A stretch of DNA of 64,000 nucleotides from Serpula lacrymans var. lacrymans S7.9 (GCF_000218685.1 NW_006763295.1:310001-374000), one strand, 5' to 3'; counted from the stretch's first letter, positions 50,770 through 64,000 are shown. A program made the numbers and translations. Notes: generated from the sequence alone by a model not told the origin.

Positions 50770-51293
50770 GTCGACTTGTTCTCTTTGGGTAACGTAAAAA
50801 TAGGTAACTGGGGGTCCCCGCTTGCTATCTGCGGATCAACCTCTTCCCAGCTGAGTATCGGATCTCAATCTCCGACTACCCACACTATAGTATTTGAAAA
50901 AGTATATAAAAATGTAAACGTAATAAACCCTGGTCCGAACGGTTGTCAGGGGGTGGTCCGCTTGTTAAGCTGTCAACCCTTCTCCAGACTGGCGGAGGCA
51001 AGTGCCCGGCCTGGTCAGAGGTATTCGAAAGTGAAAGTTTGTATTTTAAATCTAATCAACAGTGGTTCCACACCGACTGCTGAGCTAAGGTACTCCCCTT
51101 AACGCTGGGGGCCGCGTATCAAAGGTTTTGGGTTCTTCTCCCAAAGCACTACAAGGCCGTCGCTAGGAGCGCACCTATCTGCTATGTGGGATATTCCTAA
51201 CCGCTAACCAATCTCCTTCACCCTGGAGTCCGGGTGCCCAAATGATGGGACTTCTGCACACACGTGCGAGAGAGTAGAAAGAGCGAGTCCTAA

Positions 51294-51683
51294 TGTAACA
51301 ACCAAGAGTTAGTTACTCTGGCGCACACAGGAACACACTATAAAGGTAGTGGAAGATGGGGAGTGGGTACCCCTTGGGCTGCAGTGAGTTAGTTGGTATA
51401 CAACAGGAGGACTCGCTGAGGAGTCTCCTGGATCTATTGGGGTATATATACTACTACAGGTTTGTTTGTACATGTGTACTATACAGTTGATGAAGGCAGT
51501 GGCTGATGATGTCATAGGGCCTAGCCCGTATGGCCAGCTCCACTGCGTGAGAGAGTTAAGTCTAAAAGTAAAAGAAAGGCATCGCGGCGCGAGAAAGGGA
51601 AATGCCGCGTGGCACTTAAAGTATAAAGTTAAAGCGGAGAATAAAAAGGAAAGGAGATGTCCGGAAATTGTGTTATCGTAACA
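51294..51683 (-). repeat. Gypsy 5' LTR (element orientation)
   Basis: 390 bp, matching the LTR at 45429-45818 with about one substitution seen by eye. Confidence 0.95.
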
Positions 51684-51688
51684 GAACA

Positions 51689-52490
51689 ACTATCTTCCTT
51701 TGAATCTTTTGGACTGCCTATGGGAGACTAATAATTTGTGCAGCGGTTTGGCTTCAGCTACCAGTGATGCACTTGCATGCAATCCTGTTTCTCCTGCTAT
51801 GAGTATGTCTGAACTGAGATCCTACCAGGAATTTGGAGATGCTCCAATGCTGCCGAGATTTGAAATAGACTATGTTGGATAAAGCTCAGGCTCCTCCACA
51901 GCCACACTATTTCAAGAGAGGAAGATATTTACTTTTATTGTGATAAGACACACACAAGATAAATGTGATAAGATAAGATAAAATAAAATTTTGAAGTCAG
52001 CCAACTTTGATCCTTGCTCTCTCTCTACAGTGGCTGCAAATAAACATTTGTAAACGAATGCTTGCCACAGTGACAGTGACAAGCATTATTGTCAGACATA
52101 AAAAAAAATTAATATTTTTCGAATTACAGTATAATTACTATAGGCTCGTAGCCAATGGGTCCTGACACAAAAGTCAGAACTGGCTGGTACACGTGGACCT
52201 CATTTTTGCAGGACATGTGACATCCCACCAATTGTGAGTTGGGACTTAGCTGAATCTTGGTGAAGCTGGTTAGTCAGCAAGCAGAACCTAATAATCACAA
52301 CAAAAGTAGTATATGTTACAGTTGTAGTAATAAAACTAAGTGAAACTACAATGGATGTTAGTTTAAGGTGATCTCTAATAAATGTAATGTAACATACCTC
52401 AGCCGCTGCCCAAGAGGCTATAGAAACGACTGAGGTATTTCTATACTAAACCCCCTACTACTTATAGTCGGAGGTGCTACTCGCTTCAGT
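51689..52490. other. Unassigned sequence between Gypsy and Copia elements
   Basis: Contains a short plus-strand open frame (51700-51882, no recognised domain), an A/T-rich GATAAGATAAGATAA stretch near 51965, and an 81-bp segment (52314-52394) bounded by TGTTACA and TGTAACA inverted ends. No confident gene. Confidence 0.4.
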
Positions 52491-52497
52491 ATAATGA

Positions 52498-52569
52498 CTC
52501 CTAGGAGTACAATTGTGCTCCTAGGAGAACAATGGTGACTCCATGGAGTGGTGGCTATGCTCCATGGAG
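52498..52569. repeat. Four phased 10-bp palindromes (CTCCTAGGAG x2, CTCCATGGAG x2)
   Basis: Perfect palindromes start at 52498, 52518, 52539 and 52560, i.e. 20-21 bp apart. They lie just 3' of the Copia pol stop in element orientation. Confidence 0.9.
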
Positions 52570-52598
52570 AACAATGGCTGCTTTGGCAGAGACCGGGT

Positions 52599-53138
52599 TT
52601 ATCCGGTTTTGTCACTCCCACTCAAGTGCAACCGTAGTCCCATAGCTTTAGAGAATTTCCAGTGTTTTTTGTGAGTGAGGGGTTTAGTGAGAATGTCGGC
52701 AACCATATCTCCTGTAGGAACATATCTGATTACTGCCTCTCCCTTTGATACTAAGTCATCTCGGATAAAATGATATTTCTGTTGAATGTGTTTTGTGTGA
52801 GCACGAAACTGTGGATCTCGTGTAAAAATGATAGCTGCTTGATTGTCACAGTGCAATATTGTAGGTCCATTTTGAGCATGTCCGATTTCTTCAAAAAATG
52901 TCCAAAGCCATGCAAGGTGTTGTCCAGCATTGCTCGATCCAATGTACTCTGACTCCGTGGAGGATAAAGCTACCATGCTTTGTCTTTTGCTTGTCCAGGA
53001 GATTGCTCCTCGGATGGTGATAAAAACAAAGCCTGATGTTGATCGAGACGTGTCTGGGTCTCCAGACCAATCTACATCTGAATATCTATAGAAATCCATG
53101 TCCATGAAGACATCTGTGCCGTCATATTGTAGTCCCAT
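52599..53138 (-). pseudogene. Copia RNase H fragment
   Basis: About 180 codons from FYRYSDVDWSGDPDTSRSTS to the end of pol. It has the ESEY motif and the C-terminal DILTKPLTHKKH, which is typical of Ty1/Copia. Confidence 0.85.
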
Positions 53139-53380
53139 GTCCCTGGTTGCTTTCAGATATCAGAGAACACATTTTGCAGCTTCCCAGTGATGGCTCCTTG
53201 GAGCTGAGCTATGTCTGCTTAGTATTCCAACAACATAGGCAATGTCTGGGCGGGTTCCGAGCATGGCATACATGAAATTGAGAGGTATGACACTTAACGC
53301 CCTTCAATATGCATCTCGTGTTGCACAATATCTTCCCCTGGAGTATTTGCAAGGAGTTTTGATCCATGGGCCATTGGTGT

Positions 53381-54372
53381 CTATACTGGTTTGCAGTTCT
53401 TCATTCCAGTACGCTCCAGGACTGTGTCAATGTATTGGCGTTGCAATAGGGATATTGTTTTGTTTGAACGATCACGTTGGATTTCTATTCTGAGGATGTA
53501 TTTTGCTTCTCCAAGGTCCCGCATTTTGAATATGGATTCAAGTTTGGCTTTTGTGATATCCATGAATTTTCTGGATGAAGCTCCTAGGGGGAGGTCATCT
53601 ACATAGACAACAACAAAGTATATTTGTTTGTTGTCCCGGAATACATAGAGACATGTTTCTGCATTTAGTCTTGTGAAACCGAGCTCCTGGAGCTTGCAAT
53701 CAAAGGTTTTGTTCCATGTATGACCAGCTTGTTTTAATCCGTAGATGGATTTCTCCAACCTCCAGCAGTATCCAGGTTGGATAGGAATACCCCCTGGAGG
53801 AAGCATGTGTACAGTTCTTCTTCAAGTTCTAGGTCATACTTTGCTGCCAGGACTAGAGTTATTCGGATCGACTCTAAGTTTGCAACCGGAGCAAAAATCT
53901 CCTGGTAATCAATCCCCTCCCTTTGAGTAAAACCTCGTGCAGCAATCCTGAGTTTGTATCTCTCAATGTTTCCGTTTTGATCAAACTTGATCCGGAACAC
54001 AGGTTTTGATGTGATGGGTTTCACTCCCTTTGGAAGTGGAACAGTGTCATATACTGCATTAGTATTGAGACTTAGGAGCTCCTCCTCCAAGGCAGACTTC
54101 CATAATTCTCTATCCGGACGTGATGAGGCTTTCTTTAGTGTCCTTGGAAGGTCTGTGTTAGATGGACCGGTATTTGCTATTCCAGCAAAGAATGTCTCCT
54201 CTGTATTAGATGTTTCTTCATGAACCTCAGGAGTGTTAGGTTTCTCCATGGAGTTGTCATGCTGCTCTTTTCGAGACTGTTCCTCATCTAGAGTCCTTTG
54301 ATAATCTCGATTTTTGTCTGCAGGACGGGTCTGGCGACTGCTTCTGCGTACTCCTAGGACTTCAGCAGGCAT
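53381..54372 (-). pseudogene. Copia reverse transcriptase fragments
   Basis: Two overlapping frames (54372-53734 and 53806-53381) hold the RT fingers/palm (FRIKFDQNGNIERYKLRIAA, GIDYQEIFAPVANLESIRI) and the active-site VYVDD. A frameshift separates them near 53770. Confidence 0.85.
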
Positions 54373-54381
54373 GACTACTCT

Positions 54382-56241
54382 TTAAGGAACTTGTGCAGGT
54401 ACTCCAGGGAGTAGACACATTTGTGTGTGTGTTGCCCTACTCACTCCTGAAGGTGTTAAATCACTCCTCGAAGGCATTGGATGACTCCTCAGAGGTGTTG
54501 TATGCCTTCCAGAAGCTGATCCAATGGACAGGCTGTCTAGCTGTATTCGGACTTTTTCCACATCAGCTGGCTGTATGTTGAGGGGCTGTCCTCCCACTGA
54601 CTGTGACTCTACTTTGGGTTTCCATTCTGAAGATGGCCAGTGTTCAGGTCTTGGTTGTAGAAACTGTTGTGGAGGGTGTCTTAGCTGATCAGGTGCTCCC
54701 ACTGCTCTCGGAACGTCTCCACGGAGGTATTGCTCCACTGTTCTTGGAACATCTCCATGCTGATATGGTTCCATTGCTTGTGGAACATCTCCTTGGAGAT
54801 GTGGTTCCATTTGCAATTCATTTGGATCTCGGATCCGAGGGTCAGCATCATCCTCCTCCAATGTATTTTGGTCTGGATGGTGAGCATTCTCTGCAATGAG
54901 TCCCTCCCACTGATCTGTGCTAGTGTCTGTGTTCCAGGGAGCAGTGTTGTCCTTTGGTACCTTTCCGGATTCATTGAATATGACATGCCAACTGGAAAAC
55001 ACAGTTTGTTTTTCAGTGTCTAGGAGTTTGTAGGCTTGCTTTCCATGTGTGTAGCCAATCATTATGGCTTTGCTCCCCTTGGAGTAAAACTTCCCTTGCC
55101 TTTTGCCTTTCAGAATCAAGGCATATGCTTGGCATCCAAAAGGGCAAAACAAAGTTGGATCAACTCTCCTTTTAAACAGTATTTCATATGGGGTCTTTCC
55201 ATGGAGTCCTGATGCTGGGCTGCGTGCTGTGATATATGCAGCTGTTTGCATGGCATCTACCCAAAATAACTTTGGGAGCTTGGAATCATAGAGCATAGTG
55301 GTTGCTAATGTAGCCAATGTCTGATTCATGTGTTCTGCAATGCCATTTTGTTCCGGAGTATCTGCAGCTGTAGTTTCTTGGATGACACCATCTCCTCGGA
55401 GTTGATTTTTGAATGCATTGCCAGTATATTCTCCTCCCCCATTGCTCCGGAGGAATTCTGTGTATAGTGGAGTGAAGTTTTCTTCTCCCAAATGAGTCCG
55501 GAAGAATGTTTGGACATCTTCTTTCCATTGTTTGTATCATTCCAGTGCTTCACTTTTATGTTTTAGGAAATATATCCATGGAAATTTGGAGAAATCATCT
55601 ACAATGATAATCCAGTACCGAAAACCCTCCCTGGAAGTTGGTTTGATTGGTCCTCCAATATCTGTGTGCACAATTTGTATGGGGCGCTTGGCCCGGTTTC
55701 CTCCAGTGGACTTGAAAGGTAATTTCTTCATCTTTCCTAAAGCACAAGGTTCACAAAAGTCTGGGGTTCCGGTAAGGGTGTCTATGTTCTGGAGCTGTCC
55801 TTTTGTAACCATTTGTTGCAAGTGGTCCGTTCCAATGTGTCCCATTCTCCTGTGCAATAAATTTACATCTACTGCTGCAAAAGCTGACTCCAGGTTGATT
55901 TCAGGTTTTGCTTGGATGTGATAAAGTCCTCGCTTGTGTAAGGCAGTGAGGATAAGTTCCTCCTTTTTCCAAACTTCACAAGTGTTTGACCCTGCTGGAA
56001 AAAGTGCTGATAACCCCATTTTGGACAATTTGTGGACAGAGACGAGTGCTAAAGTGAAGTTTGGCACAAGTAAGACATTTGACAGTGCAATATTGTAGTC
56101 CTTTTTGCCAACAGTTGCTTGTAGGATTACTGTTCCAATGCCAATGGCATTTACAGAGGATTCATCCCCAAAACTGATTGTCCTCGGAGGATGCAGAACA
56201 TGGTATGTTCCTGGCTCAAACCAGGAGCGGTGAGGGACCAT
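54382..56241 (-). pseudogene. Copia gag-pre-integrase and integrase fragments
   Basis: Frames 56241-55537 and 55491-54382 cover HRRMGHIGTDHL, the D-containing IVHTDIGGPIKPTSREGF, the NGGGEYTGNAF region, and NGIAEHMNQTLA. They are separated by a stop/frameshift near 55500. The C-terminal part carries a 12-residue tandem peptide repeat (…GDVPQAMEPY…GDVPRTVEQY…GDVPRA, about 54690-54830). Confidence 0.82.
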
Positions 56242-56757
56242 GTGGGATGTTGCTCCGAAGTCAATAATAATTGTTGTTTGGTCTTATCGGGTTCCGACAC
56301 AAGGTAAGCTTGAATGCGTTTAGCAAGGGGCTTGGAAATATGTACATGATCCAATGCAATATGACTCTGTTCCTCCTCAGAGTCAGATCCAGATGATTGC
56401 TCCGCTGTATTTGCCTTTTCCTTCTCTTTTCCTTTATCCTTGTGTCTTTCCTTTCCCTTCTTCCTTTGACTTTTTCCAGCTGACTGAAGTGTTTGACACT
56501 CCGAGGTGTTGTGTGATTTGGCTTTGTGGAAGTCACACCACTTCTCCTCGGATTTGAGTGCTGATTTGGAACCTCCAGGGGCCTTCCCTGACTGTCATGC
56601 AACTTCTGCAGTGATCCGGATCTCAACTGCATCAAAGGTAAGTTTATTTTCTTCAATCGTGTTGATTACTGATGACTGAAATATTTGCCATTCAGGAATG
56701 CATGGGAGAGATTGGAGAAGAGCAAAGGCCATGAGTTTGGTATCAACTCCTAGTTGT

Positions 56758-57130
56758 AAGGACCATTTTACTATTTTCTTATCTTCTCTATGTCTTGGCT
56801 CTCGAACACTTTTCCCATTACACCTCTGGCTCTAGGGCTAGAGGTATCATTTGCTATCTTACTTCTCATAGCCCTCACAGGCTTTCTTAACCACCGCTAC
56901 CACTTTATATCACAGATCAGAGACTGGGTATCATTCCCAGCCAGCCAGCACAATGGGTAGGGACTGGTAGTAGGCATCTTGCCAACCAGCTCCAAGTCCC
57001 ATCAAGGCCTGGATATACTAATAAACACTTTGATCAGGATTGTACCTCATCATGAGGATACGGTTCCTGAACACGCGTGACAAACACCTATTATTAGTAC
57101 AATTCTCTCACCCGCTGATTAATCATTCAA
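56758..57130. other. Unassigned sequence between Copia remnant and block B
   Basis: No gene recognised. It begins at an abrupt junction with the Copia gag remnant (TGTAAGGACC) and may be derived from another repeat. Confidence 0.4.
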
Positions 57131-57132
57131 AG

Positions 57133-59565
57133 TCGTGTACAAAGGGCGTTACAAGGTTAAATTCATGCATATATCTTGATACATAAAAACAAAATCTATA
57201 TAACTACATTCCGAAGGACATGCAGCTATGTCCTGGATCATCTCTGTCCTTCAGGAATTAACGACTAATAGCTCGTCACTCCGTTTCTTGCACAGGAGAG
57301 GATTCTACCTGCCTTTCAGCCGCGGGTCGTTCTTCTCCTGCTGATGGGACCGACAGGAGTATCGTGTCTAAATATGTATGTGCGTCATTTTCATGATGGT
57401 TGAACCGAATGCTGGATGCGGGTACCGTGCCCGAATATGGGATTGTGTCACTTTCGTGAAGGTTGAACAGAATGCGGGATGCGAGTATACTATGTAGGAC
57501 GAGTTGAAATCTGCAAGGAACCTAGAGATGAGATGATTGGACTGTTGGCAGCAGAGACGAGCGTACGTTGCAAGGGATTCGTTGTATTGAGCCTGATGAT
57601 GAAGGCCAGATCACAAAAGGTTCATCCTCAAACCGAACAGACGACAATAGGTAGGAAAAACCACTCACAGGGAAAGAGCAATAAAGGATAATGTTGGCCA
57701 AAGTGATCACTAAAAGTTACTACTATAAAGCGGACTGCGGGCAAGTTAGTGGAAGAAGATAAACGCACAGATGATGGAGCCGATATATAACAAGCCATCA
57801 CGATAAAGTGTTCGTATCAAATTACTCCTTGATGAGTAGTAGTGGTTGTATCTTCTAAAAAGAGTCAAACACAACGAAACTAGGTACGACATATAAATCC
57901 AAGGCTATCATCCAAATTTTGAAAACGTACCGATTTCAAAGACGATCACAAACATATAGTAGAACACGAAAGATTCAGGGCCGAATAAGAAGCAGAGTCC
58001 TAAGTTTGCTTATGATTGAGGAAAAGTCAGCTGCGAGAACGCGGTAGAAATTAATATCTTACAATGACCGTCATTTATGTTCACTTTAGCTGGCAGTATT
58101 GTACCGCCCAAGACTATGATCTAGGGAATTCCCTACTTGATGAGTTTATGAACAGTGTACTTGATCAGAAACGCGTACAAGGGAAAAAGGAAGCAACTGC
58201 AACAAAAATCTCTTACTACACTTCCAAAATGCGTACATTCGCATGACCAAAAGACCTGAGATGCTGACAGTTAGATTGGATATGACAAGAATAAGTCGGC
58301 GGTACCTTCTGTAGATAGAGTGATAATAACAATTTCAACTTTCAAATGACCGTAGTGAGGTGCGAAACTGTTTATTTTGAGCATCAAAAAAGACCTACCG
58401 ACCACCAAGTATGACAACGTTGAGCACTAAATAATATCATTATAAATATACACGTGAATGAAATAAGAGGGGATGGTCAAGCTAACATTGTCCGGCACTG
58501 TTTGGAAAGCGCCTGACTCGCCAAATTGAATGAGAGCAGAATGATACCAACATGATTCTCACTCACTATACGCAATCATGGTCGCACACACTAGTGTAAG
58601 ATAGCGCGAGATTGTGAACATGAAACGGGTAAGTCCCCATTTCTTACCCCAGACCCAGAACACCTGTGTTTCTCCGACTTAATGAGACAACGTTGAAAGA
58701 AACAAAGTAGCGAACCTCGGTTTCGAGCGTAATGCAATAATCGAACACCTAAGTATTTGTCAGTGTGAGTGTGTTAGTTATAGTCATCAGCTGCATATTC
58801 TTACCCATAGTGCGAATGCTGCGACTGTTCAAAAATATAACTTGAATGTTAGCAGTATTTCCTGAACGGACATGCGAAGTCCTTACTATTGAAGTACTGC
58901 AAGACATGAGATGGCAAGTAGGATAAAATTGATAACTAATTGCGTACAAACCTTGGACGTCTGCAAGCCAGAACGGAAAGAAACGGAAAGTGACTCGGAC
59001 GACATTCTGGCCCTCCCACAATTTGAGTATGTATGCAATTGTTCCTGTATGCTCGCTGGGGTGATAGCAAGGCTGAGTCGCCGACAGAGTCATAGATATA
59101 CACGATGAACTTTATATACAGCGACACAGGCGAGCGCGGGCTGCTATCACAATATCACCTACCAGTGTATGATTATGGTCATCATGGCTGTACAAAACAT
59201 ACGATCAGACCAGATTTCGTCCTGTTCCACCCACCGTCTGTGCATTGGGAAAAGGAAGCGAGAATCCTCCGTAATTGATATCGCTACCCTGCACCCAGCA
59301 GATAAGTGACATATCAGGGACGACAGGGGATTATTATGGTGCGGGGAATCTGTGGAGGTTCACTATCAGCAAGTGGACAGAGTACAGCAAGATATAACAA
59401 CACAACACACTGAATGTCGGTACTTAGATGATGGTGATATGATGCTTGCCTCCGAAAGGGCCTGTATCATGATAATTTCTATACTAAGAATCGGCGTATC
59501 ATGTAACGATAGGTCCTTGAGCACATCATTGGGGAGAGAACCCCGGTAGAGCCTAGCTCGTCGGT
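57133..59565. repeat. Segmental duplicate block B
   Basis: Co-linear with 40420-42835. Relative to A it carries an extra ~70-bp partial tandem duplication at about 57400-57475, inside the 3' end of the DUF6533 gene. Confidence 0.85.
57305..59005 (-). CDS. Seven-transmembrane DUF6533-type membrane protein, copy B
   Basis: Paralogue of the copy-A gene. The ATG at 59005 begins MSSESLSVSFRSGLQTSK. Conserved exons follow: the VFDYCITLETE segment and the VWGKKWGLTRFMFTISR segment. The C-terminal LFNLHESD box is present twice because of a local tandem duplication, which changes the tail. The first splice sites of copy A are conserved here. Middle exons were not fully resolved, and one indel near 58680 in what I take to be intron sequence differs from copy A. 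Function unknown. Confidence 0.6.
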
Positions 59566-59693
59566 TACATTCATCATGAGCGTTTCTGAACTCATGCTGT
59601 GCACTTGCTGACTCGGAAATAACCGTGATCAGCACACCAGTGATCCCGTGACCGTCCAGTAAATCTATTACAGCCCTCCATCTTTACTGCAAA

Positions 59694-61309
59694 ATGACAT
59701 TGAATCATGCTCACGAATCACTTTTTGGCCCTCCATCTGAGCCAATCGACGTTTCCAAGTTCCTCCAGGATGCAGGAAGTAGATTTGGCCCGGGAGGCAG
59801 CTCATCAGCAATCTCTACATTGAATGCCAGGTGGGAGAACCTCACCCAGGAGAAGATGGATGCCGTCCAGGCTGAATGTTTAGGAAGGTGCGTTCTCTTA
59901 TGTTGACATCACAACTCAAGATACCAAGCCGCTGGATTCTCTTTCGGTCATAAATGATACTAACAAGTCATAGAACAGCATCGCCGAACTCAAGTCGTCC
60001 GCTGAAGACGCTTGGAATAACCCAATCGTGTCTGCTCATTTGATCAAAAACCACGAGACTGCAGTCGGAGCCATATACGACCAAGCTGACACCAGCAAGT
60101 CCAGTCGTACAACCGCAAGTAACCGCGGAGGCCGCAAACGCAAACGCCAGGATGAGGAGGGACTTGCTGACAGGCCCGAGGTCAAATCGCTTCAAGAAAA
60201 ACTAGACGCTATACAACTTAATTGCTGGTCGTATGTAATGAACTGTTCATCCTTGATATCGAGTGTGGAAGATGGTGCTTATGCAAGTATGTTTATAGAC
60301 TACCACCTGGCTCTGCACTTTTCATTCGTCCGTCAAAAAATGGCGATCAGAATGCTTTAACCACCGCTAAAAGAATGGGAAGAGGGGTGCTTTCCTTGAA
60401 CCAAACCCCGATCCCACATTCGTCGGACACCAGAACGAGTATATCCACGGATACATCTTATCCATCTTCTGGTCAAGCCCTGATTACGATCAGTGTACAC
60501 AACAGGATTCCCTGGTCCCACAATTCGTTCTCTCGAGTCTCACAGCACGTTGTCATCTCTACGCAAAGCCTCGCAGACTTGGTTGAAGTGATCCCCTGTA
60601 TTTCTAACGAAATTCCAGATGAGAATTTAGACGATGAAGGGCATGCAATAGGATACGAATTGGGCCAGGGGGCTCGTGGCCAAAGCGATCGAATGGGCTT
60701 TGTATTTTGTATAGAGGGCATTATTTATGATGAGACTGACGAAGGTGTTAATGCAGAGTGAGTCTCATCGACTATCAGTGCCATGCTAAATCATATTATT
60801 CCAAAAAGCAAGCTGCTTGCATATTTAGGAAGACTCCCGCAGGAGCAGCGACCACGGGTGATGAAGAGCGGCAGGTCGCTTCAGGACACAGTATTTGAAA
60901 CGCTTACCCTCAGAATTAATGAGCCGTATTGGTTCCTCCACCAGGGGAGCTGTGAACATTTTGTCATTGTAGATCAAATAAGGTCAGTGTTCTGTTTTTC
61001 ATTCCTGGATGTTTATTTACATTCCATAGATTACCCCATCCTTCCGATCCACCAACAGGATATCCTCTGACACTGCAAATAACACCTGCTTCCCTCGATC
61101 ATTGCCGTGCCTGTACGAGAGTGCCTGCAGTATACTCCATCGTAGGTGATATGCGTCTCGGCGAGAGTCCGTGCGTACTGTGTGCACCGTGTTGGCGTAA
61201 TATGGGCAAGCCGAGAGATGGAGACGAGGTAATGGTTGTGCCTTTAGTTAGTTACGAGCATGCATCATGGCTTGGAGAAAAAAATCCTATTACATCAGAA
61301 TGTACCTAG
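59694..61309 (+). CDS. SNAPC3: snRNA-activating protein complex subunit 3 (SNAPC3/SNAP50)
   Basis: Component of the complex that binds the proximal sequence element of snRNA promoters. The start is MTLNHAHESLFGPPSEP. Exon 1 ends at 59887 and joins SIAELKSSAEDAW at 59979. A basic NRGGRKRKRQDEE segment may be a nuclear signal. The conserved core includes ALITISVHNRIPW, SQHVVISTQSLADLVEVIPC, and YWFLHQGSCEHFVIVDQIR. The C-terminal zinc-binding domain follows (HCRACTRVPAVYSIV, LGESPCVLCAPCWRNMG). The stop is at 61307-61309. The downstream neighbour MET3 is convergent. Confidence 0.88.
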
Positions 61310-61441
61310 CTAGACATCACCTGGACGTGACGCGTATAACGGTTGTGCTCGTAGTCCAAAATAAATGATTGACATATCATTACAAATGCAAAATCTATCT
61401 ATGAGCGTCAGTATACGCCTAAGTAAAAGTCATAAAACTTG

Positions 61442-63510
<2,069 letters not shown>

Positions 63511-64000
63511 TTTGTGAGTGCCGGAATATGAATTTGTCTGAACGGTATCGAGAGAAGCAACGCCACGAAGTATGATGTCAGCGTTTGAAGAGTCTTGACC
63601 AACACCACCTCGGGGAATTAAATGGTCAATTCAAAGTTGTGAGGTGTGTTATATGGGTAGCGCGAGTTCATCTGCGATGAGACAATATCACGCAATCGTT
63701 AGCCAGCAATAATGACGAATACTTATAGGTAATACAAAATCAAACTAATCGAAATTGAATTTCTCACATTGTTAAAGTTGAAGTCTATACTATTACATCG
63801 TTTCTTGCCAACGCTATGGGCATCTTGCAGGCACCGAGAGAGAGCAATTGCCCTCGAAAAACAAATCAGTAAAAGCTGGGTTGTCGAACGGAAAGTTGTA
63901 TTTGAATGTTCCTCTATACCTTATATGGTAAGGGTATTACATAAGCGTGTCTCCTGTGCCCCCGACAAGCGCCTAATTTCCTCAAAGCAGTGTTCTAACA
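63511..64000. other. 5' flank of MET3, nothing else recognised
   Basis: Promoter side of MET3 up to the window edge. No open frame with recognisable features. Confidence 0.5.

Larger units (their letters stand above)
45429..51683 (-). mobile_element. Full-length Ty3/Gypsy chromovirus LTR retrotransposon
   Basis: 6,255-bp element with two 390-bp LTRs and a 5-bp target duplication GAACA (45424-45428, 51684-51688). Coding order on the minus strand is gag, protease, RT, RNase H, integrase, chromodomain. LTR comparison by eye shows about one mismatch (near 45770/51635), so the insertion is very young. One defect is visible: an in-frame stop in gag. Confidence 0.96.
52495..56757 (-). mobile_element. 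Decayed, 5'-truncated Ty1/Copia retrotransposon
   Basis: Minus-strand fragments in order: gag remnant with a zinc-knuckle-like CDFHKAKSHNTSEC (about 56500-56550), gag-pre-integrase (HRRMGHIGTDHLQQM), integrase (NGIAEHMNQTLATLATTMLY), reverse transcriptase (IYGLKQAGHTWNK, VVVYVDDLPLG), and RNase H (DVDWSGDPDTSRSTSGF, ALSSTESEYIGSSNAGQHL, DILTKPL). Stops and frameshifts break the pol into at least five pieces. Sequence identity to gag ends abruptly near 56757, and no matching LTR pair was found. Boundaries are approximate. Confidence 0.88.

Noticed and set aside
51700..51882. 60-codon plus-strand frame next to the Gypsy element
   Set aside because: No family resemblance and no splice context; could be a repeat remnant.
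52314..52394. 81-bp segment with TGTTACA/TGTAACA inverted ends as a mini transposon or LTR of the Copia element
   Set aside because: No target duplication was found on its flanks and no partner copy near 56.7 kb; left unassigned.

Overview
The window looks like part of an Agaricomycete (mushroom-type basidiomycete) chromosome. Genes are split by many short GT-AG introns of about 48-70 bp. Several families point the same way: a tandem multi-intron P450 pair, a HET-domain protein, seven-transmembrane DUF6533-type proteins, a con-6-like stress protein, and nested LTR and hAT transposons. One 777-bp run of N (17456-18232) is an assembly gap.

Layout of the gene-rich left part: two tandem cytochrome P450 genes (50-4898), a HET-domain protein with an unusual G-[ND]-Q-x-N motif array (5928-8752), a TFIIIC TPR subunit (9004-13030), a class IV-type chitin synthase on the minus strand with an apparent 1-nt frameshift (13788-17350), the gap, a CDKN3-like phosphatase (18233-19944), DUS1 tRNA-dihydrouridine synthase (20366-22126), and the very large proteasome activator Blm10/PA200 (23507-32120). 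These are followed by a con-6 homologue (32626-33192), dynamitin/DCTN2 (33393-34881, minus), an intron-containing tRNA-Ser(GCT) (35042-35138, minus), mitochondrial QRI7 (35234-36636) and an HbrB/PRR5-like TORC2 subunit (37071-40301).

From about 40.4 to 59.6 kb the region is accessory. Two paralogous copies of a roughly 2.4-kb block, each carrying a minus-strand seven-transmembrane DUF6533-type gene, flank a 14-kb transposon nest. The nest holds a helicase fragment cut inside its Walker A codons by a 1,092-bp hAT element with an 8-bp TSD, a 414-bp solo LTR with a 5-bp TSD, and a very young full-length Gypsy chromovirus (45429-51683; 390-bp LTRs with about one difference; 5-bp TSD) whose gag carries an in-frame stop. 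It also holds a decayed, truncated Copia element that is strongly enriched in the hyphenated palindrome CTCCNNGGAG.

The right end returns to housekeeping genes: SNAPC3/SNAP50 (59694-61309) and ATP sulfurylase MET3 (61442-63510, minus). Two RNA polymerase III/snRNA transcription factors (TFIIIC subunit, SNAPC3), a tRNA gene and two tRNA-modification enzymes (DUS1, QRI7) share the window, but their spacing and mixed strands give no evidence of a functional cluster. I reconstructed exons by eye from splice signals and protein family logic. Totals that come out as whole codons (P450-1, HET, DUS1, con-6, QRI7, MET3) are the most secure.
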